From Rubellimicrobium thermophilum DSM 16684 (GTDB taxonomy: Bacteria > Pseudomonadota > Alphaproteobacteria > Rhodobacterales > Rhodobacteraceae): a stretch of 64,000 nucleotides of DNA. The translations under genes and the position numbers were made by a program. Numbering within the stretch: the first letter of the stretch is position 1; every line of letters begins with the position of its first letter. The notes under the pieces were generated by a model, which ran no database searches, was not told where the DNA came from, and was given only the letters and a program-made list of their open reading frames with translations. Location of the stretch: NCBI RefSeq assembly GCF_000442315.1, contig NZ_KE557322.1:274447-338446 (forward strand), in the 5' to 3' direction. This document shows, one piece after another, positions 37,605 to 46,929 of this stretch.

Positions 37605-38447
37605 ATGGCACTCAAGTCGTACAAGCCGACGACGCCTGGCCAGCGCGGGCTGGTGCTGATCGACCGTTCGGAGCTTTGGAAAGGGCGCCCCGTCAAGACC
37701 CTCACGGAAGGTCTGACGAAGAAGGGTGGCCGGAACAATACCGGGCGGATCACGATGCGCCACCAGGGCGGGGGCGCCAAGCGGCTTTATCGCATCGTCG
37801 ATTTCCGCCGTCGGAAATTCGACATTCCGGCGACGGTGGAGCGGATCGAGTATGATCCCAACCGCACGGCCTTCATCGCCCTGATTCGCTACGAGGACGG
37901 CGAGCTGTCCTATATCCTTGCGCCCCAGCGCCTGGCCGTGGGCGACACGGTGGTGGCCGGGGCGAAGGTGGACGTGAAGCCCGGCAATGCGATGCCCTTC
38001 AGCGGCATGCCGATCGGCACGATCGTCCACAATGTCGAGATGAAGCCCGGCAAGGGCGGGCAGATCGCGCGCGCCGCCGGCACCTATGCCCAATTCGTCG
38101 GCCGCGATGGCGGCTATGCCCAGCTCCGCCTCAGCTCGGGCGAGCTGCGCATGGTCCGGCAGGAGTGCATGGCCACCGTCGGGGCGGTGTCGAACCCCGA
38201 CAACAGCAACCAGAATCTCGGCAAGGCGGGCCGCAAGCGGCATATGGGCATCCGGCCCACCGTGCGTGGCGTCGCGATGAACCCCATCGATCACCCGCAT
38301 GGCGGTGGCGAGGGCCGCACCTCGGGCGGGCGTCATCCGGTCACGCCCTGGGGCAAGGGGACCAAGGGGACCCGCACCCGCAATCCGAACAAGGCGTCCG
38401 CGAAGCTCATCCTGCGTTCGCGTCACGCGAAGAAGAAGGGACGCTGA
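37605..38447 (+). CDS. rplB: 50S ribosomal protein L2
   Basis: The 280-residue protein [20 protein letters not shown]...[21 protein letters not shown] with C-terminal [20 protein letters not shown] contains the conserved histidine-rich loop of L2 needed for subunit association and peptidyl transfer. The length is standard (273-280). It follows L23 after 93 bases and precedes rpsS by three bases. No oddities in frame or composition. Confidence 0.98.
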   Translation: MALKSYKPTTPGQRGLVLIDRSELWKGRPVKTLTEGLTKKGGRNNTGRITMRHQGGGAKRLYRIVDFRRRKFDIPATVERIEYDPNRTAFIALIRYEDGELSYILAPQRLAVGDTVVAGAKVDVKPGNAMPFSGMPIGTIVHNVEMKPGKGGQIARAAGTYAQFVGRDGGYAQLRLSSGELRMVRQECMATVGAVSNPDNSNQNLGKAGRKRHMGIRPTVRGVAMNPIDHPHGGGEGRTSGGRHPVTPWGKGTKGTRTRNPNKASAKLILRSRHAKKKGR

Positions 38448-38450
38448 CAC

Positions 38451-38729
38451 ATGGCTCGCTCCGTCTGGAAGGGTCCGTTCGTTGACGCCTATGTCCTGAA
38501 GAAGGCCGAGGCGGCGCGTGCGTCGGGCCGCAACGAAGTCATCAAGATCTGGTCGCGCCGGTCCACCATCCTGCCGCAGTTCGTGGGCCTCACCTTCGGG
38601 GTCTACAACGGCCGCAAGCATGTCCCGGTTTCCGTGACCGAGGAGATGATCGGCATGAAGTTCGGTGAGTTCTCTCCGACGCGGACCTATTACGGTCACG
38701 CCGCGGACAAGAAGGCCAAGAGGAAGTAA
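38451..38729 (+). CDS. rpsS: 30S ribosomal protein S19
   Basis: The 92-residue S19 protein has the opening [18 protein letters not shown], then [20 protein letters not shown] and [20 protein letters not shown]. It binds the 16S head near the A-site tRNA. Three-base gaps separate it from rplB and rplV, in keeping with one polycistronic mRNA. Full length, well conserved. Confidence 0.98.
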   Translation: MARSVWKGPFVDAYVLKKAEAARASGRNEVIKIWSRRSTILPQFVGLTFGVYNGRKHVPVSVTEEMIGMKFGEFSPTRTYYGHAADKKAKRK

Positions 38730-38732
38730 GCC

Positions 38733-39125
38733 ATGGGTCAGGAGAAGAATCCGCGCCGCGTGGCGGAGAACGAGGCGCAGGCGATCGCGCGCATGCTGCG
38801 CACCTCGCCCCGGAAGCTGAACCTCGTGGCCGCCATGATCCGCGGCAAGAAGGTGGAGAAGGCGCTGGCCGATCTCACCTTCTCCAAGCGCCGCATTGCG
38901 GGCGACGTCAAGAAGTGCCTGCAGTCGGCCATCGCCAATGCCGAGAACAACCACAACCTCGATGTCGATAGCCTTGTCGTCGCCGAGGCCTATGTGGGCA
39001 AGGCCATCACCATGAAGCGCGGCCGGCCCCGCGCGCGCGGCCGCTATGGCCGCATCATGAAGCCGTTCTCGCAACTGACGATCACCGTGCGCCAGGTCGA
39101 GGCGCTGGAAGGGGAGCAGGCCTGA
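38733..39125 (+). CDS. rplV: 50S ribosomal protein L22
   Basis: The 130-residue L22 protein has [20 protein letters not shown], then [20 protein letters not shown] and the tunnel-lining beta hairpin [20 protein letters not shown]. The hairpin lies in the nascent-peptide exit tunnel, where macrolide resistance changes map in other species. Its stop overlaps the rpsC start (TGATG). Normal length. Confidence 0.98.
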   Translation: MGQEKNPRRVAENEAQAIARMLRTSPRKLNLVAAMIRGKKVEKALADLTFSKRRIAGDVKKCLQSAIANAENNHNLDVDSLVVAEAYVGKAITMKRGRPRARGRYGRIMKPFSQLTITVRQVEALEGEQA

Positions 39126-39847
39126 TGGGCAACAAGGTCAATCCCGTCGGCATGCGCCTTCAGGTCAACCGGACCTGGGACAGCCGCTGGTTCGCCAATT
39201 CGAAGGATTTCGGGGATCTCCTGCTCGAGGACCTGGCCATCAAGGACTTCGTCCGCAAGGAGGCCAAGGCCGCCGGCATCAGCCGTGTCATCATCGAGCG
39301 GCCGCACCGGAAGTGCCGCGTGACCATCCATGCCGCGCGTCCGGGCGTGATCATCGGCAAGAAGGGTGCCGATATCGAGGCGCTGCGGCAGAAGCTGGCG
39401 ACTCTCACGAAGTCGGAGCTGCATCTCAACATCGTCGAGGTGCGCAAGCCCGAGCTCGATGCCGCGCTGGTGGCCGAATCGATCGCGCAGCAGCTCGAGC
39501 GGCGGGTCTCGTTCCGCCGGGCGATGAAGCGGGCGGTTCAGAACACGATGCGCATGGGGGCCCTCGGCATCCGGGTGAATGTCTCGGGTCGCCTGGGCGG
39601 GGCCGAGATCGCCCGCACCGAATGGTATCGCGAGGGCCGCGTGCCGCTGCACACGCTGCGTGCCGACATCGATTACGCCCTGGCCGAAGCGCATACCCCC
39701 TATGGTGTCATCGGGGTCAAGGTCTGGATCTTCCGGGGCGAGATCATGGAGCACGATCCGCAGGCGCGCGATCGCCGTGCGGCCGAGCTTCAGGACGCGC
39801 AGCTTCCCCGCGGCGCCCGCCCGGACCGTCGCGAACGTAGGGAGTAA
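39125..39847 (+). CDS. rpsC: 30S ribosomal protein S3
   Basis: The 240-residue S3 protein opens [20 protein letters not shown] and has the KH-domain motif [20 protein letters not shown], then [30 protein letters not shown]-type sequence. It contributes to mRNA entry-tunnel helicase activity. It starts on the last base of the rplV stop. The C-terminus is a short basic tail (RPDRRERRE). Normal length for alphaproteobacteria. Confidence 0.98.
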   Translation: MGNKVNPVGMRLQVNRTWDSRWFANSKDFGDLLLEDLAIKDFVRKEAKAAGISRVIIERPHRKCRVTIHAARPGVIIGKKGADIEALRQKLATLTKSELHLNIVEVRKPELDAALVAESIAQQLERRVSFRRAMKRAVQNTMRMGALGIRVNVSGRLGGAEIARTEWYREGRVPLHTLRADIDYALAEAHTPYGVIGVKVWIFRGEIMEHDPQARDRRAAELQDAQLPRGARPDRRERRE

Positions 39848-39853
39848 GGGGCC

Positions 39854-40267
39854 ATGCTTCAGCCGAAGCGCACAAAGTTCCGCAAGGCTCACAAGGGCCG
39901 CATCCATGGCGAGGCCAAGGGGGGCTCGGACCTCAATTTCGGCTCCTACGGGCTCAAGGCGCTCCAGCCGGAGCGCGTCACCGCCCGGCAGATCGAGGCG
40001 GCCCGTCGTGCTCTCACCCGTCACATGAAGCGTCAGGGGCGGGTCTGGATCCGGGTCTTCCCGGATGTGCCGGTGTCCTCCAAGCCGATCGAGGTGCGGA
40101 TGGGCAAGGGCAAGGGCTCGGTGGACTACTGGGTGGCCCGCGTGAAGCCCGGCCGGATCATGTTCGAGGTGGACGGCGTCAGCGAGGAGGTCGCCCGCGA
40201 GGCGCTCCGTCTGGCGGCGATGAAACTGCCGATCAAGACCCGCACGGTGGTCCGCGAGGACTGGTAA
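39854..40267 (+). CDS. rplP: 50S ribosomal protein L16
   Basis: The 137-residue L16 protein starts [20 protein letters not shown] and contains [26 protein letters not shown]. Its loop contacts tRNA near the peptidyl transferase centre. It is six bases downstream of rpsC. It is the last gene before a 219-base spacer holding hairpins and a promoter-like element, so transcription may be partly re-initiated downstream. Confidence 0.98.
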   Translation: MLQPKRTKFRKAHKGRIHGEAKGGSDLNFGSYGLKALQPERVTARQIEAARRALTRHMKRQGRVWIRVFPDVPVSSKPIEVRMGKGKGSVDYWVARVKPGRIMFEVDGVSEEVAREALRLAAMKLPIKTRTVVREDW

Positions 40268-40296
40268 GGCTGGTCTGCAGGGCCTGATGGATCCTG

Positions 40297-40323
40297 GGGG
40301 GTGCGTCCCTGTGGCGCACCCCC
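40297..40323 (+). terminator. Nine-base-pair hairpin after rplP (partial terminator or attenuator)
   Basis: GGGGGTGCG (40297-40305) pairs exactly with CGCACCCCC (40315-40323) over a nine-base loop, followed by GCTTCTTGG. The T content is modest, so it is probably a leaky terminator or processing hairpin in the middle of the operon. Confidence 0.55.
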
Positions 40324-40382
40324 GCTTCTTGGGGGCGGGGCCGCGCACAGGCGTGTTTCATCGCGCCGACCTGCAAAAGGGG

Positions 40383-40411
40383 CTTGCGCGGCGGGTTCAA
40401 CCCGTCTAGTG
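40383..40411 (+). promoter_or_regulatory. Candidate internal promoter before rpmC
   Basis: CTTGCG (40383-40388), 17 bases, CTAGTG (40406-40411) has the same geometry as the tuf element and resembles CTTGAC-N17-CTATAT. It lies 76 bases upstream of rpmC, within the only long spacer of the S10 cluster. Confidence 0.4.
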
Positions 40412-40486
40412 GGGCCGCTCATTCCTGCGTTCCACCGGAATCGGCGTGACCAGCCGGGCGCCCCGGTGTTGTGGAAAGGACAGACG

Positions 40487-40699
40487 ATGGCGACGACCGC
40501 CAAGGATCTTCGGGGGCAGACCCCCGATCAGCTTCGCGAAAGGCTTGCGGCTCTCAAGAAGGAGAGCTTCAACCTGCGCTTCCAGCAGGCCACGGGCCAG
40601 CTGGAGAACACCGCCCGCATGCGCGCCGTCCGCCGGGAGACGGCACGGGTTCTGACGGTTCTCAACGAAAAGGCGGCGGCTGCCGCGAAGGAGGTCTGA
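40487..40699 (+). CDS. rpmC: 50S ribosomal protein L29
   Basis: The 70-residue helical protein [20 protein letters not shown], then [20 protein letters not shown] and [14 protein letters not shown], is L29, located near the tunnel exit beside L23. The start at ATG 40487 gives the family length; longer in-frame readings upstream cross the spacer. One base separates it from rpsQ. It follows the hairpin/promoter spacer, suggesting it may lead a secondary transcript. Confidence 0.97.
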   Translation: MATTAKDLRGQTPDQLRERLAALKKESFNLRFQQATGQLENTARMRAVRRETARVLTVLNEKAAAAAKEV

Positions 40700-40700
40700 C

Positions 40701-40940
40701 ATGCCCAGACGCATCCTGCAGGGGGTGGTGACCTCGGACAAGAACGACCAGACGGTGACCGTTCTTGTCGAGCGGCGCTTCATGCATCCGCTCCTCAAGA
40801 AGACGATCCGCAAGTCGAAGAAGTATCGCGCCCACGATCCGGAGAACCGGTTCAAGACGGGCGATGTCGTGCGCATCCGGGAATGCGCGCCCAAGTCCAA
40901 GACCAAGCGCTGGGAGGTCATCACCGCTGCGGCGGAGTGA
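40701..40940 (+). CDS. rpsQ: 30S ribosomal protein S17
   Basis: The 79-residue S17 protein [21 protein letters not shown] with [20 protein letters not shown] and the OB-fold end [15 protein letters not shown] is an early-assembly 16S-binding protein. It starts one base after the rpmC stop. A 66-base gap follows to rplN. Normal length, no anomalies. Confidence 0.98.
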   Translation: MPRRILQGVVTSDKNDQTVTVLVERRFMHPLLKKTIRKSKKYRAHDPENRFKTGDVVRIRECAPKSKTKRWEVITAAAE

Positions 40941-41006
40941 CCCCCGGCTCGATCGAAACCCTGGGGATGAAGGGCGCAAGCCCTCCCCAAAGGTCGGGAG
41001 AGACCC

Positions 41007-41375
41007 ATGATCCAGATGCAGACCAATCTGGACGTTGCCGACAATTCCGGCGCGCGGCGCGTTCAGTGCATCAAGGTGCTCGGCGGTTCGCATCGCCGCT
41101 ATGCCTCGGTGGGCGACATCATCGTCGTTGCCGTGAAGGAGGCGATTCCGCGCGGCCGCGTCAAGAAGGGCGATGTGCGCAAGGCCGTCGTCGTGCGCAC
41201 CGCCAAGGAGGTCCGTCGCGAGGATGGCACCTCCATCCGCTTCGACCGCAATGCTGCCGTCATCCTGAACAATCAGGGCGAGCCGGTCGGCACGCGCATC
41301 TTCGGGCCGGTGGTCCGCGAGCTGCGGGCGAAGAACTTCATGAAGATCATCTCGCTCGCCCCGGAGGTGCTGTGA
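41007..41375 (+). CDS. rplN: 50S ribosomal protein L14
   Basis: The 122-residue L14 protein [20 protein letters not shown], then [20 protein letters not shown] and [20 protein letters not shown], is a textbook member of the family and forms the B8 bridge and the RsfS docking site. GGGAGA lies before the ATG. Its TGA overlaps the rplX start by one base. Normal length. Confidence 0.98.
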   Translation: MIQMQTNLDVADNSGARRVQCIKVLGGSHRRYASVGDIIVVAVKEAIPRGRVKKGDVRKAVVVRTAKEVRREDGTSIRFDRNAAVILNNQGEPVGTRIFGPVVRELRAKNFMKIISLAPEVL

Positions 41376-41683
41376 TGGCCGCCCGTATCCGCAAGGGGGA
41401 CAGGGTCGTCGTCCTCACCGGGCGCGACAAGGGCAAGACCGGCGAGGTGGAGCAGGTCTTTCCCAAGGAGAACCGCGCCATCGTCAGCGGAATCAACATG
41501 GCGGTGCGCCATGTCCGTCAGACCCCGCAGAGCCAGGGCGGGCGTCAGCCCAAGGCCCTGCCCATCCATCTGTCGAACCTGGCTCTCATCGACCGCAACG
41601 GCAAGCCCACGCGGGTGGGCTTCCGTTTCGACGAGGCGGGCAACAAGGTGCGTTATGCCAAGACCACGGGGGATGTGATCTGA
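41375..41683 (+). CDS. rplX: 50S ribosomal protein L24
   Basis: The 102-residue L24 protein [40 protein letters not shown] has the KOW motif in its first 30 residues and initiates 50S assembly. The ATG overlaps the rplN stop, and its own stop overlaps the ATG of rplE by one base. A longer in-frame reading starts in rpsQ but has no family support. Normal length. Confidence 0.98.
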   Translation: MAARIRKGDRVVVLTGRDKGKTGEVEQVFPKENRAIVSGINMAVRHVRQTPQSQGGRQPKALPIHLSNLALIDRNGKPTRVGFRFDEAGNKVRYAKTTGDVI

Positions 41684-42246
41684 TGCTCGACGCGACGCAA
41701 TACGTCCCCCGCCTCAAGGCGCTCTACCGCGACCGCATCCGTGCCGCCCTGCGCGAGGAGTTCGGCTATCGCAACGAGATGCAGGTGCCGCGTCTGGACA
41801 AGATCGTCCTGAATATCGGCGCCGGCGCCGAGGCCGTGCGCGACAGCAAGAAGATCAAGTCGGCGCAGGAAGACCTTTCCATGATCGCCGGCCAGCGCGC
41901 CGTGATCACCCGGGCCAAGAAGTCCATCGCCGGCTTCCGCGTGCGCGAGGACATGCCTCTGGGCGTCAAGGTCACGCTGCGCGGCGACCGGATGTACGAG
42001 TTCCTGGATCGCCTGATCAATATCGCCCTGCCCCGCATCCGCGACTTCCGCGGGGTGAAGGGGACGGCCTTCGACGGGCGCGGCAACTATGCCCTCGGCA
42101 TCCGCGAGCACATCGTCTTTCCCGAGATCAATTTCGACAAGGTGGACGAGGTGTGGGGTCTGGATGTCGTGATCTGCACCACGGCCCGGACCGATGCCGA
42201 GGCGAAGGCGCTGCTCAAGCACTTCAACATGCCGTTCAACAGCTAA
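41683..42246 (+). CDS. rplE: 50S ribosomal protein L5
   Basis: The 187-residue L5 protein has [20 protein letters not shown] and [20 protein letters not shown] in its N-terminal half and [20 protein letters not shown] near the C-terminus. It binds 5S rRNA and the P-site tRNA elbow. It begins on the last base of the rplX stop and ends 19 bases before rpsN. Normal length. Confidence 0.98.
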   Translation: MLDATQYVPRLKALYRDRIRAALREEFGYRNEMQVPRLDKIVLNIGAGAEAVRDSKKIKSAQEDLSMIAGQRAVITRAKKSIAGFRVREDMPLGVKVTLRGDRMYEFLDRLINIALPRIRDFRGVKGTAFDGRGNYALGIREHIVFPEINFDKVDEVWGLDVVICTTARTDAEAKALLKHFNMPFNS

Positions 42247-42265
42247 GCCGCAGGACATCAGACCC

Positions 42266-42571
42266 ATGGCGAAGAAATCCATGATCGAGCGCGAGCGGAA
42301 GCGGCAGAAGCTGGTGGACCAGTACGCCGCCCGTCGCGCCGAGCTCAAGGCCCGGGCCAAGGACAAGTCGCTTTCCGTCGAGGAGCGCTTCAAGGCGACG
42401 CTCAAGCTCGCCGAGCTGCCGCGCAATTCCTCGCCCACGCGGCTGCGCAACCGCTGCCAGCTGACGGGGCGGCCGCGGGCCTATTACCGCAAGCTGAAGA
42501 TCAGCCGGATCATGCTGCGCCAGCTGGGCAGCAATGGCGAGATTCCCGGCCTCGTGAAGTCGAGCTGGTGA
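42266..42571 (+). CDS. rpsN: 30S ribosomal protein S14
   Basis: The 101-residue S14 protein [20 protein letters not shown] ... [20 protein letters not shown] is the long, zinc-independent form: the C-x-x-C pairs of the short form are missing. The C-terminal [20 protein letters not shown] is canonical. It lies 19 bases after rplE and 13 before rpsH. No anomalies. Confidence 0.98.
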   Translation: MAKKSMIERERKRQKLVDQYAARRAELKARAKDKSLSVEERFKATLKLAELPRNSSPTRLRNRCQLTGRPRAYYRKLKISRIMLRQLGSNGEIPGLVKSSW

Positions 42572-42584
42572 GGGAGGTCAGATC

Positions 42585-42977
42585 ATGAACGATCCCATCG
42601 GCGACATGCTGACCCGCATCCGCAACGCGCAGGCGCGCGGCAAGGCGGATGTCGTGACCCCCGCCTCGAAGCTGCGGGCCTGGATCCTCGATGTGCTGCG
42701 CGACGAGGGCTATATCCGCGGCTATGAGCAGATCACCGATCGCAACGGCCATCCGGCCCTGCGGATCGAGCTCAAGTATTTCGACGGCGCTCCCGTGATC
42801 CGCGAGATCCGCCGCATCTCCAAGCCCGGCCGGCGCGTCTATATGGGCGTGCGTGACATCCCGCAGGTGCGTGGCGGGCTGGGCGTCTCCATCGTCAGCA
42901 CGCCCAAGGGCGTGATGTCGGATGCGCATGCGCGCGCTGCCAATGTCGGCGGCGAAGTCATCTGCACCGTGTTCTGA
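42585..42977 (+). CDS. rpsH: 30S ribosomal protein S8
   Basis: The 130-residue S8 protein [20 protein letters not shown] with the C-terminal [20 protein letters not shown] is a primary 16S-binding protein. In E. coli it represses the spc operon by binding near rplE; I could not identify such a site here with confidence. It is preceded by GGGAGG and ends ten bases before rplF. Confidence 0.98.
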   Translation: MNDPIGDMLTRIRNAQARGKADVVTPASKLRAWILDVLRDEGYIRGYEQITDRNGHPALRIELKYFDGAPVIREIRRISKPGRRVYMGVRDIPQVRGGLGVSIVSTPKGVMSDAHARAANVGGEVICTVF

Positions 42978-42987
42978 GGAGGGGCCC

Positions 42988-43527
42988 ATGTCTCGAATCG
43001 GCAAGAAGCCCGTCCCGCTTCCCTCTGGCGTGACGGCGACCATTGACGGACAGACCGTCGCGGTGAAGGGGCCGAAGGGCACGCTGTCCTTCCGCGCCAC
43101 GGATGATGTGAGCATTGCGCAGGAGAACGGCGCCATCGTCGTCCGCCCCCGCGGCGACAGCAAGCGGGCCCGCCAGCAATGGGGCATGTCGCGCTCCATG
43201 ATCGAGAACCTGGTCACCGGCGTGACGCAGGGGTTCCGGCGCGAGCTCGACATCACCGGGGTGGGCTACCGCGCCCAGATGCAGGGCAAGACGCTCAAGA
43301 TGGCGCTGGGCTACAGCCACGACGTCACCTATGAGCCGCCGCCGGGCATCACGATCACCACGCCTTCGGCCAAGAACGATGTCATCGTGGTCGAGGGGAT
43401 CGATGCGCAGCAGGTGGGTCAGGTCGCGGCCGAGATCCGCGCCTGGCGTGGCCCCGAGCCCTACAAGGGCAAGGGGATCCGCTATCGCAACGAGTTCATC
43501 TTCCGCAAGGAAGGCAAGAAGAAGTAA
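42988..43527 (+). CDS. rplF: 50S ribosomal protein L6
   Basis: The 179-residue L6 protein [30 protein letters not shown] and the C-terminal signature [20 protein letters not shown] is a two-domain protein near the sarcin-ricin loop. ATG 42988 follows GAGGAGG closely. The upstream in-frame extension overlaps rpsH and is not credible. Normal length. Confidence 0.98.
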   Translation: MSRIGKKPVPLPSGVTATIDGQTVAVKGPKGTLSFRATDDVSIAQENGAIVVRPRGDSKRARQQWGMSRSMIENLVTGVTQGFRRELDITGVGYRAQMQGKTLKMALGYSHDVTYEPPPGITITTPSAKNDVIVVEGIDAQQVGQVAAEIRAWRGPEPYKGKGIRYRNEFIFRKEGKKK

Positions 43528-43539
43528 GGACGCGATCCC

Positions 43540-43899
43540 ATGGCCAGCACGAAGCTCGAGCTGTTCCGGAAGCGCCGGCTGCGCGTCCGCAACAAGCTCA
43601 AGGCGGTCAATTCCGGCAAGCTCCGCCTGTCGGTCCACCGTTCGAACAAGAACATCTCGGTTCAGCTCATCGACGATGCCCAGGGACGCACCCTGGCCTC
43701 GGCCTCGACGCTCGAGAAGGAGTTCGGCCTGGTGGGCAAGAACAACATCGAGGCTGCGGCGGTCATCGGCCGCGCCATCGCCGAGCGCGCGAAGGCGGTC
43801 GGCGTGCACGAGGCCTATTTCGATCGTGGCGGCTTCCTGTTCCACGGGAAGATCAAGGCCCTGGCCGATGCCGCGCGCGAGGCAGGGCTGAAGATCTGA
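43540..43899 (+). CDS. rplR: 50S ribosomal protein L18
   Basis: The 119-residue 5S rRNA-binding L18 protein [40 protein letters not shown] ends with the typical [26 protein letters not shown]-type tail. It is 12 bases after rplF. The following 131-base spacer to rpsE carries two strong hairpins, unusual inside this tightly packed cluster. Confidence 0.98.
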   Translation: MASTKLELFRKRRLRVRNKLKAVNSGKLRLSVHRSNKNISVQLIDDAQGRTLASASTLEKEFGLVGKNNIEAAAVIGRAIAERAKAVGVHEAYFDRGGFLFHGKIKALADAAREAGLKI

Positions 43900-43906
43900 G
43901 GCGGAG

Positions 43907-43930
43907 GGCGGCGCGGTTTTCCGCGCCGCC
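43907..43930 (+). repeat. Ten-base-pair perfect hairpin in the rplR-rpsE spacer
   Basis: GGCGGCGCGG (43907-43916), a TTTT loop, and CCGCGCCGCC (43921-43930) form a perfect ten-pair stem. No T-run follows on the plus strand, so it is not a classical terminator; it may be a processing or regulatory hairpin. Confidence 0.7.
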
Positions 43931-43943
43931 GGCATGAGATGAA

Positions 43944-43960
43944 GGAGGCCGGGGGCCTCC
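43944..43960 (+). repeat. Second hairpin in the rplR-rpsE spacer
   Basis: GGAGGCC (43944-43950), a GGG loop, and GGCCTCC (43954-43960) form a seven-pair stem 13 bases downstream of the first hairpin. Together they occupy most of the spacer before the rpsE ribosome-binding site. Confidence 0.65.
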
Positions 43961-44030
43961 TCGATGATCGGAGGGCCGGGCTCGGCTCATCGCGATCGGA
44001 GTCAACCGGCCATCGGGCCGCAGGAGAAGG

Positions 44031-44603
44031 ATGCCGGACTTGGCAGAGCGTGAACAGCGCCGGGACCGCCGCGAACGCGACGAGACCCCGGAATTCGCCG
44101 ACCGTCTGGTGGCGATCAACCGTGTCAGCAAGACCGTGAAGGGCGGCAAGCGCTTCGGCTTTGCCGCGCTTGTCGTGGTGGGCGACCAGAAGGGCCGTGT
44201 GGGCTTTGGCAAGGGCAAGGCCAAGGAAGTGCCCGAGGCGATCCGCAAGGCGACCGAGCAGGCCAAGCGCAGCATGGTCCGCATTCCGCTGCGCGAGGGG
44301 CGCACGCTCCATCACGACATGGAGGGCCGTCATGGCGCCGGCCGTGTGGTGCTGCGTTCGGCGGTGCCGGGGACCGGCATCATCGCCGGCGGCCCGATGC
44401 GCGCCGTCTTCGAGATGCTGGGCGTGCAGGACGTGGTGTCCAAGTCGCTCGGCTCCAACAATCCCTATAACATGATCCGCGCCACGATGAATGCTCTTCT
44501 CAAGGAGCAGTCTCCCCGCGCGGTCGCCCAGCGCCGCGGCAAGAAGGTGGCGGAGATCCTGCGCCAGCCCGAGGCCGCGCCCCAGCAGGCTGCAGAGGGC
44601 TGA
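44031..44603 (+). CDS. rpsE: 30S ribosomal protein S5
   Basis: The 190-residue S5 protein has the double-stranded-RNA-binding N-domain [20 protein letters not shown] with [20 protein letters not shown], and the C-domain [20 protein letters not shown]. It affects decoding fidelity. CAGGAGAAGG directly precedes the ATG. It follows a hairpin-rich spacer and precedes rpmD by three bases. Normal length. Confidence 0.98.
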   Translation: MPDLAEREQRRDRRERDETPEFADRLVAINRVSKTVKGGKRFGFAALVVVGDQKGRVGFGKGKAKEVPEAIRKATEQAKRSMVRIPLREGRTLHHDMEGRHGAGRVVLRSAVPGTGIIAGGPMRAVFEMLGVQDVVSKSLGSNNPYNMIRATMNALLKEQSPRAVAQRRGKKVAEILRQPEAAPQQAAEG

Positions 44604-44606
44604 GCC

Positions 44607-44795
44607 ATGGCCAAGACCATCATCGTCAAGCAGATCGCTTCGCCCGCCCGCCGTCCGGATGTGCAGCGCCAGACCCTGATCGGCCTGGGGCTGAACCGGA
44701 TCGGCCGCACGCGCGAGCTTGAGGATACGCCATCCGTCCGTGGCATGGTGAATGCGATTCCCCACCTCGTGAAGATCATCGAGGAGCGGGGCTGA
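44607..44795 (+). CDS. rpmD: 50S ribosomal protein L30
   Basis: The 62-residue L30 protein [40 protein letters not shown] and [15 protein letters not shown] is standard for the family (L30 is found in alphaproteobacteria but lost in some lineages). Three bases separate it from rpsE. A 98-base spacer precedes rplO. No anomalies. Confidence 0.97.
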   Translation: MAKTIIVKQIASPARRPDVQRQTLIGLGLNRIGRTRELEDTPSVRGMVNAIPHLVKIIEERG

Positions 44796-44893
44796 CCGTC
44801 CCCCGGCGCCGGGATCCGGCCGGCGCCATCCATCCATTGAGGCCGTGTCCGGTCCCGTCGCTCGGGGGCCGCGTCCGGCAAGGAGAGAGCGAG

Positions 44894-45382
44894 ATGAAGC
44901 TGCACGAACTGCGCGACAATCCCGGCGCCGTGAAGAAGAAGGTGCGGGTGGGACGCGGCCCCGGCTCGGGCGTCGGCAAGACCGGCGGGCGCGGGATCAA
45001 GGGGCAGAAGTCCCGGTCGGGGGTGGCCCTGAACGGCTATGAGGGCGGGCAGATGCCGCTCTACATGCGGCTGCCCAAGCGCGGCTTCAACAAGCCGAAC
45101 CGCAAGGAATACGCCGTCGTCAATCTCGCCCTGATCCAGAAGTTCATCGATGCGGGCAAGCTCGATCCGGCTCAGACGATCACTGAGGATGCGCTGGTCC
45201 AGGCGGGGGTTCTGCGCCGCAAGCGCGACGGGATTCGGGTGCTGGCCACGGGCGAGCTGACCTCGACGATCGCTCTGGAGGTCACGGGGGCGTCGGCCGC
45301 GGCGGTCGCTGCCATCGAGGCTCGGGGCGGATCGGTGACGCTGCGCAACCCTGCAGGTGCCGCGGCGGACACTGCGGCGTGA
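44894..45382 (+). CDS. rplO: 50S ribosomal protein L15
   Basis: The 162-residue L15 protein [20 protein letters not shown] with [20 protein letters not shown] and [20 protein letters not shown] is canonical. GGAGAGA lies just upstream of ATG 44894; the longer frame starting at 44837 is less likely. The C-terminal 15 residues are Ala-rich. It is followed by a spacer with a hairpin before secY. Confidence 0.98.
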   Translation: MKLHELRDNPGAVKKKVRVGRGPGSGVGKTGGRGIKGQKSRSGVALNGYEGGQMPLYMRLPKRGFNKPNRKEYAVVNLALIQKFIDAGKLDPAQTITEDALVQAGVLRRKRDGIRVLATGELTSTIALEVTGASAAAVAAIEARGGSVTLRNPAGAAADTAA

Positions 45383-45436
45383 CGCCGCCGCGGGCGCCCC
45401 TTTTCGTGGCGCGCCCCCTCGGATAGGGTTTCTCTC

Positions 45437-45467
45437 GCGCCGCCGCCGGACGCCCGGTCGGCGGCGC
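45437..45467 (+). repeat. Nine-base-pair inverted repeat before secY
   Basis: GCGCCGCCG (45437-45445) pairs exactly with CGGCGGCGC (45459-45467) over a 13-base loop, ending 22 bases before the secY ATG. No T-run follows. It may modulate secY translation or mark a processing site. Confidence 0.6.
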
Positions 45468-45489
45468 GGTCTTGACGGAGACAAGCCTC

Positions 45490-46857
45490 ATGGCATCGGC
45501 TGCAGAACAGATGGCCTCCAACCTGAGCTGGGCGGCCTTCGGCAAGGCCACCGAGCTCAAGAGCCGCATCCTCTTCACCCTCGGCCTGCTGATCATCTAC
45601 CGGATCGGCACCTATATCCCCGTCCCCGGCATCGACGGGACAGCTCTGCGCGAATTCATGGATCAGCAGGCCGCCGGGATCGGAGGCATCCTGTCGATGT
45701 TCACAGGCGGCGCGCTGAGCCGGATGGGGGTCTTCGCCCTGGGGATCATGCCCTACATCTCGGCCTCGATCATCGTGCAGCTCGTGGCCTCCATGTACGA
45801 ACCCTGGAAGGCTCTGAAGAAGGAAGGCGAGCTGGGACGAAAGAAGCTCAACCAGTATACGCGCTATCTGACCGTGATCCTGGCGACCTTCCAGGCCTAT
45901 GGGATGGCGGTGTCGCTGGAGGCCGGGGGCCTCGTGGCCGATCCGGGCGCGTTCTTCCGCGCGGCCTGCGTCATCACGTTGGTGGGCGGCACGATGTTCC
46001 TGATGTGGATCGGCGAGCAGATCACCGCGCGCGGCATTGGAAACGGGATCAGCCTGATCATCTTCGTCGGCATCATCGCCGAGGTGCCGCTTGCGCTGTT
46101 CCAGTTCCTCGAACAAGGGCGGACTGGCACGGTGAGCCCCCTCGTCATCCTGACCGTCGTGGTCATGGTGGTGGTCGTCTTCGCCTTCGTGGTGTTCATG
46201 GAGCGCAGCCTGCGCAAGATCCATATCCAGTATCCGCGCCGGCAGGTGGGGATGAAGATCTATGACGGCGGCTCCTCGCATCTGCCGATCAAGGTGAACC
46301 CGGCCGGGGTCATTCCGGCGATCTTCGCCTCGGCGCTGCTGCTGTTGCCGACCACGCTGGCGACCTTCAGCCACAGCACGACTAGCGGCTTCATGTCCTG
46401 GTTCCTGGCTTATTTCGGGCCGGGTCAGCCGCTCTATCTGCTGTTCTTCACCGGGATGATCGTCTTCTTCACCTACTTCTACACCCATGAAGTGGCGTTC
46501 AAGACCGAGGATGTGGCAGAGAACCTGAAGAATCAGAACGGGTTCATCCCCGGCATCCGTCCCGGCAAGAGGACGGCGGAATATCTCGACTATGTGGTGA
46601 ACCGCATCCTGGTGCTGGGCTCGGCCTATCTGGCGCTTGTCTGCATGCTGCCCGAGATCCTGCGGGCAGAGCTGGCCGTGCCCTTCTATTTCGGCGGGAC
46701 ATCGGTGCTGATCGTGGTGTCCGTGGGCATGGACACGATCCAGCAGGTGCAGAGCCATCTTCTGGCGCATCAGTATGAGGGGCTGATCGAACGGTCGCAG
46801 CTGCGCGGCCGGGGCAAGCCCCGCAGCCCGCGCAGCGGCGGCCCCGCCCGTCGCTGA
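45490..46857 (+). CDS. secY: Protein translocase subunit SecY
   Basis: SecY is the core channel of the Sec translocon in the inner membrane. The protein has about ten transmembrane helices with the signature IPVPGIDGTALREF, MFTGGALSRMGVFALGIMPY and the C-terminal cytosolic RGRGKPRSPRSGG. ATG 45490 gives 455 residues with GGAG (45477-45480) at about nine bases; the in-frame TTG at 45472 overlaps that ribosome-binding site and is less likely. It sits between rplO and adk, the conserved position. Full length. Confidence 0.97.
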   Translation: MASAAEQMASNLSWAAFGKATELKSRILFTLGLLIIYRIGTYIPVPGIDGTALREFMDQQAAGIGGILSMFTGGALSRMGVFALGIMPYISASIIVQLVASMYEPWKALKKEGELGRKKLNQYTRYLTVILATFQAYGMAVSLEAGGLVADPGAFFRAACVITLVGGTMFLMWIGEQITARGIGNGISLIIFVGIIAEVPLALFQFLEQGRTGTVSPLVILTVVVMVVVVFAFVVFMERSLRKIHIQYPRRQVGMKIYDGGSSHLPIKVNPAGVIPAIFASALLLLPTTLATFSHSTTSGFMSWFLAYFGPGQPLYLLFFTGMIVFFTYFYTHEVAFKTEDVAENLKNQNGFIPGIRPGKRTAEYLDYVVNRILVLGSAYLALVCMLPEILRAELAVPFYFGGTSVLIVVSVGMDTIQQVQSHLLAHQYEGLIERSQLRGRGKPRSPRSGGPARR

Positions 46858-46929
46858 CCGGAGCGCGCCTTGCACCCCGATACCGCAGCACCCGACCTGT
46901 CAACCGGAACCACCGAGGCTCTCCTGCCG

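Noticed and set aside
37140-39074. 644-codon minus-strand open frame across rplW-rplB-rpsS-rplV
   Set aside because: His/Arg/Gly-rich composition and exact complementarity to ribosomal genes show it is a shadow of GC-rich coding sequence.
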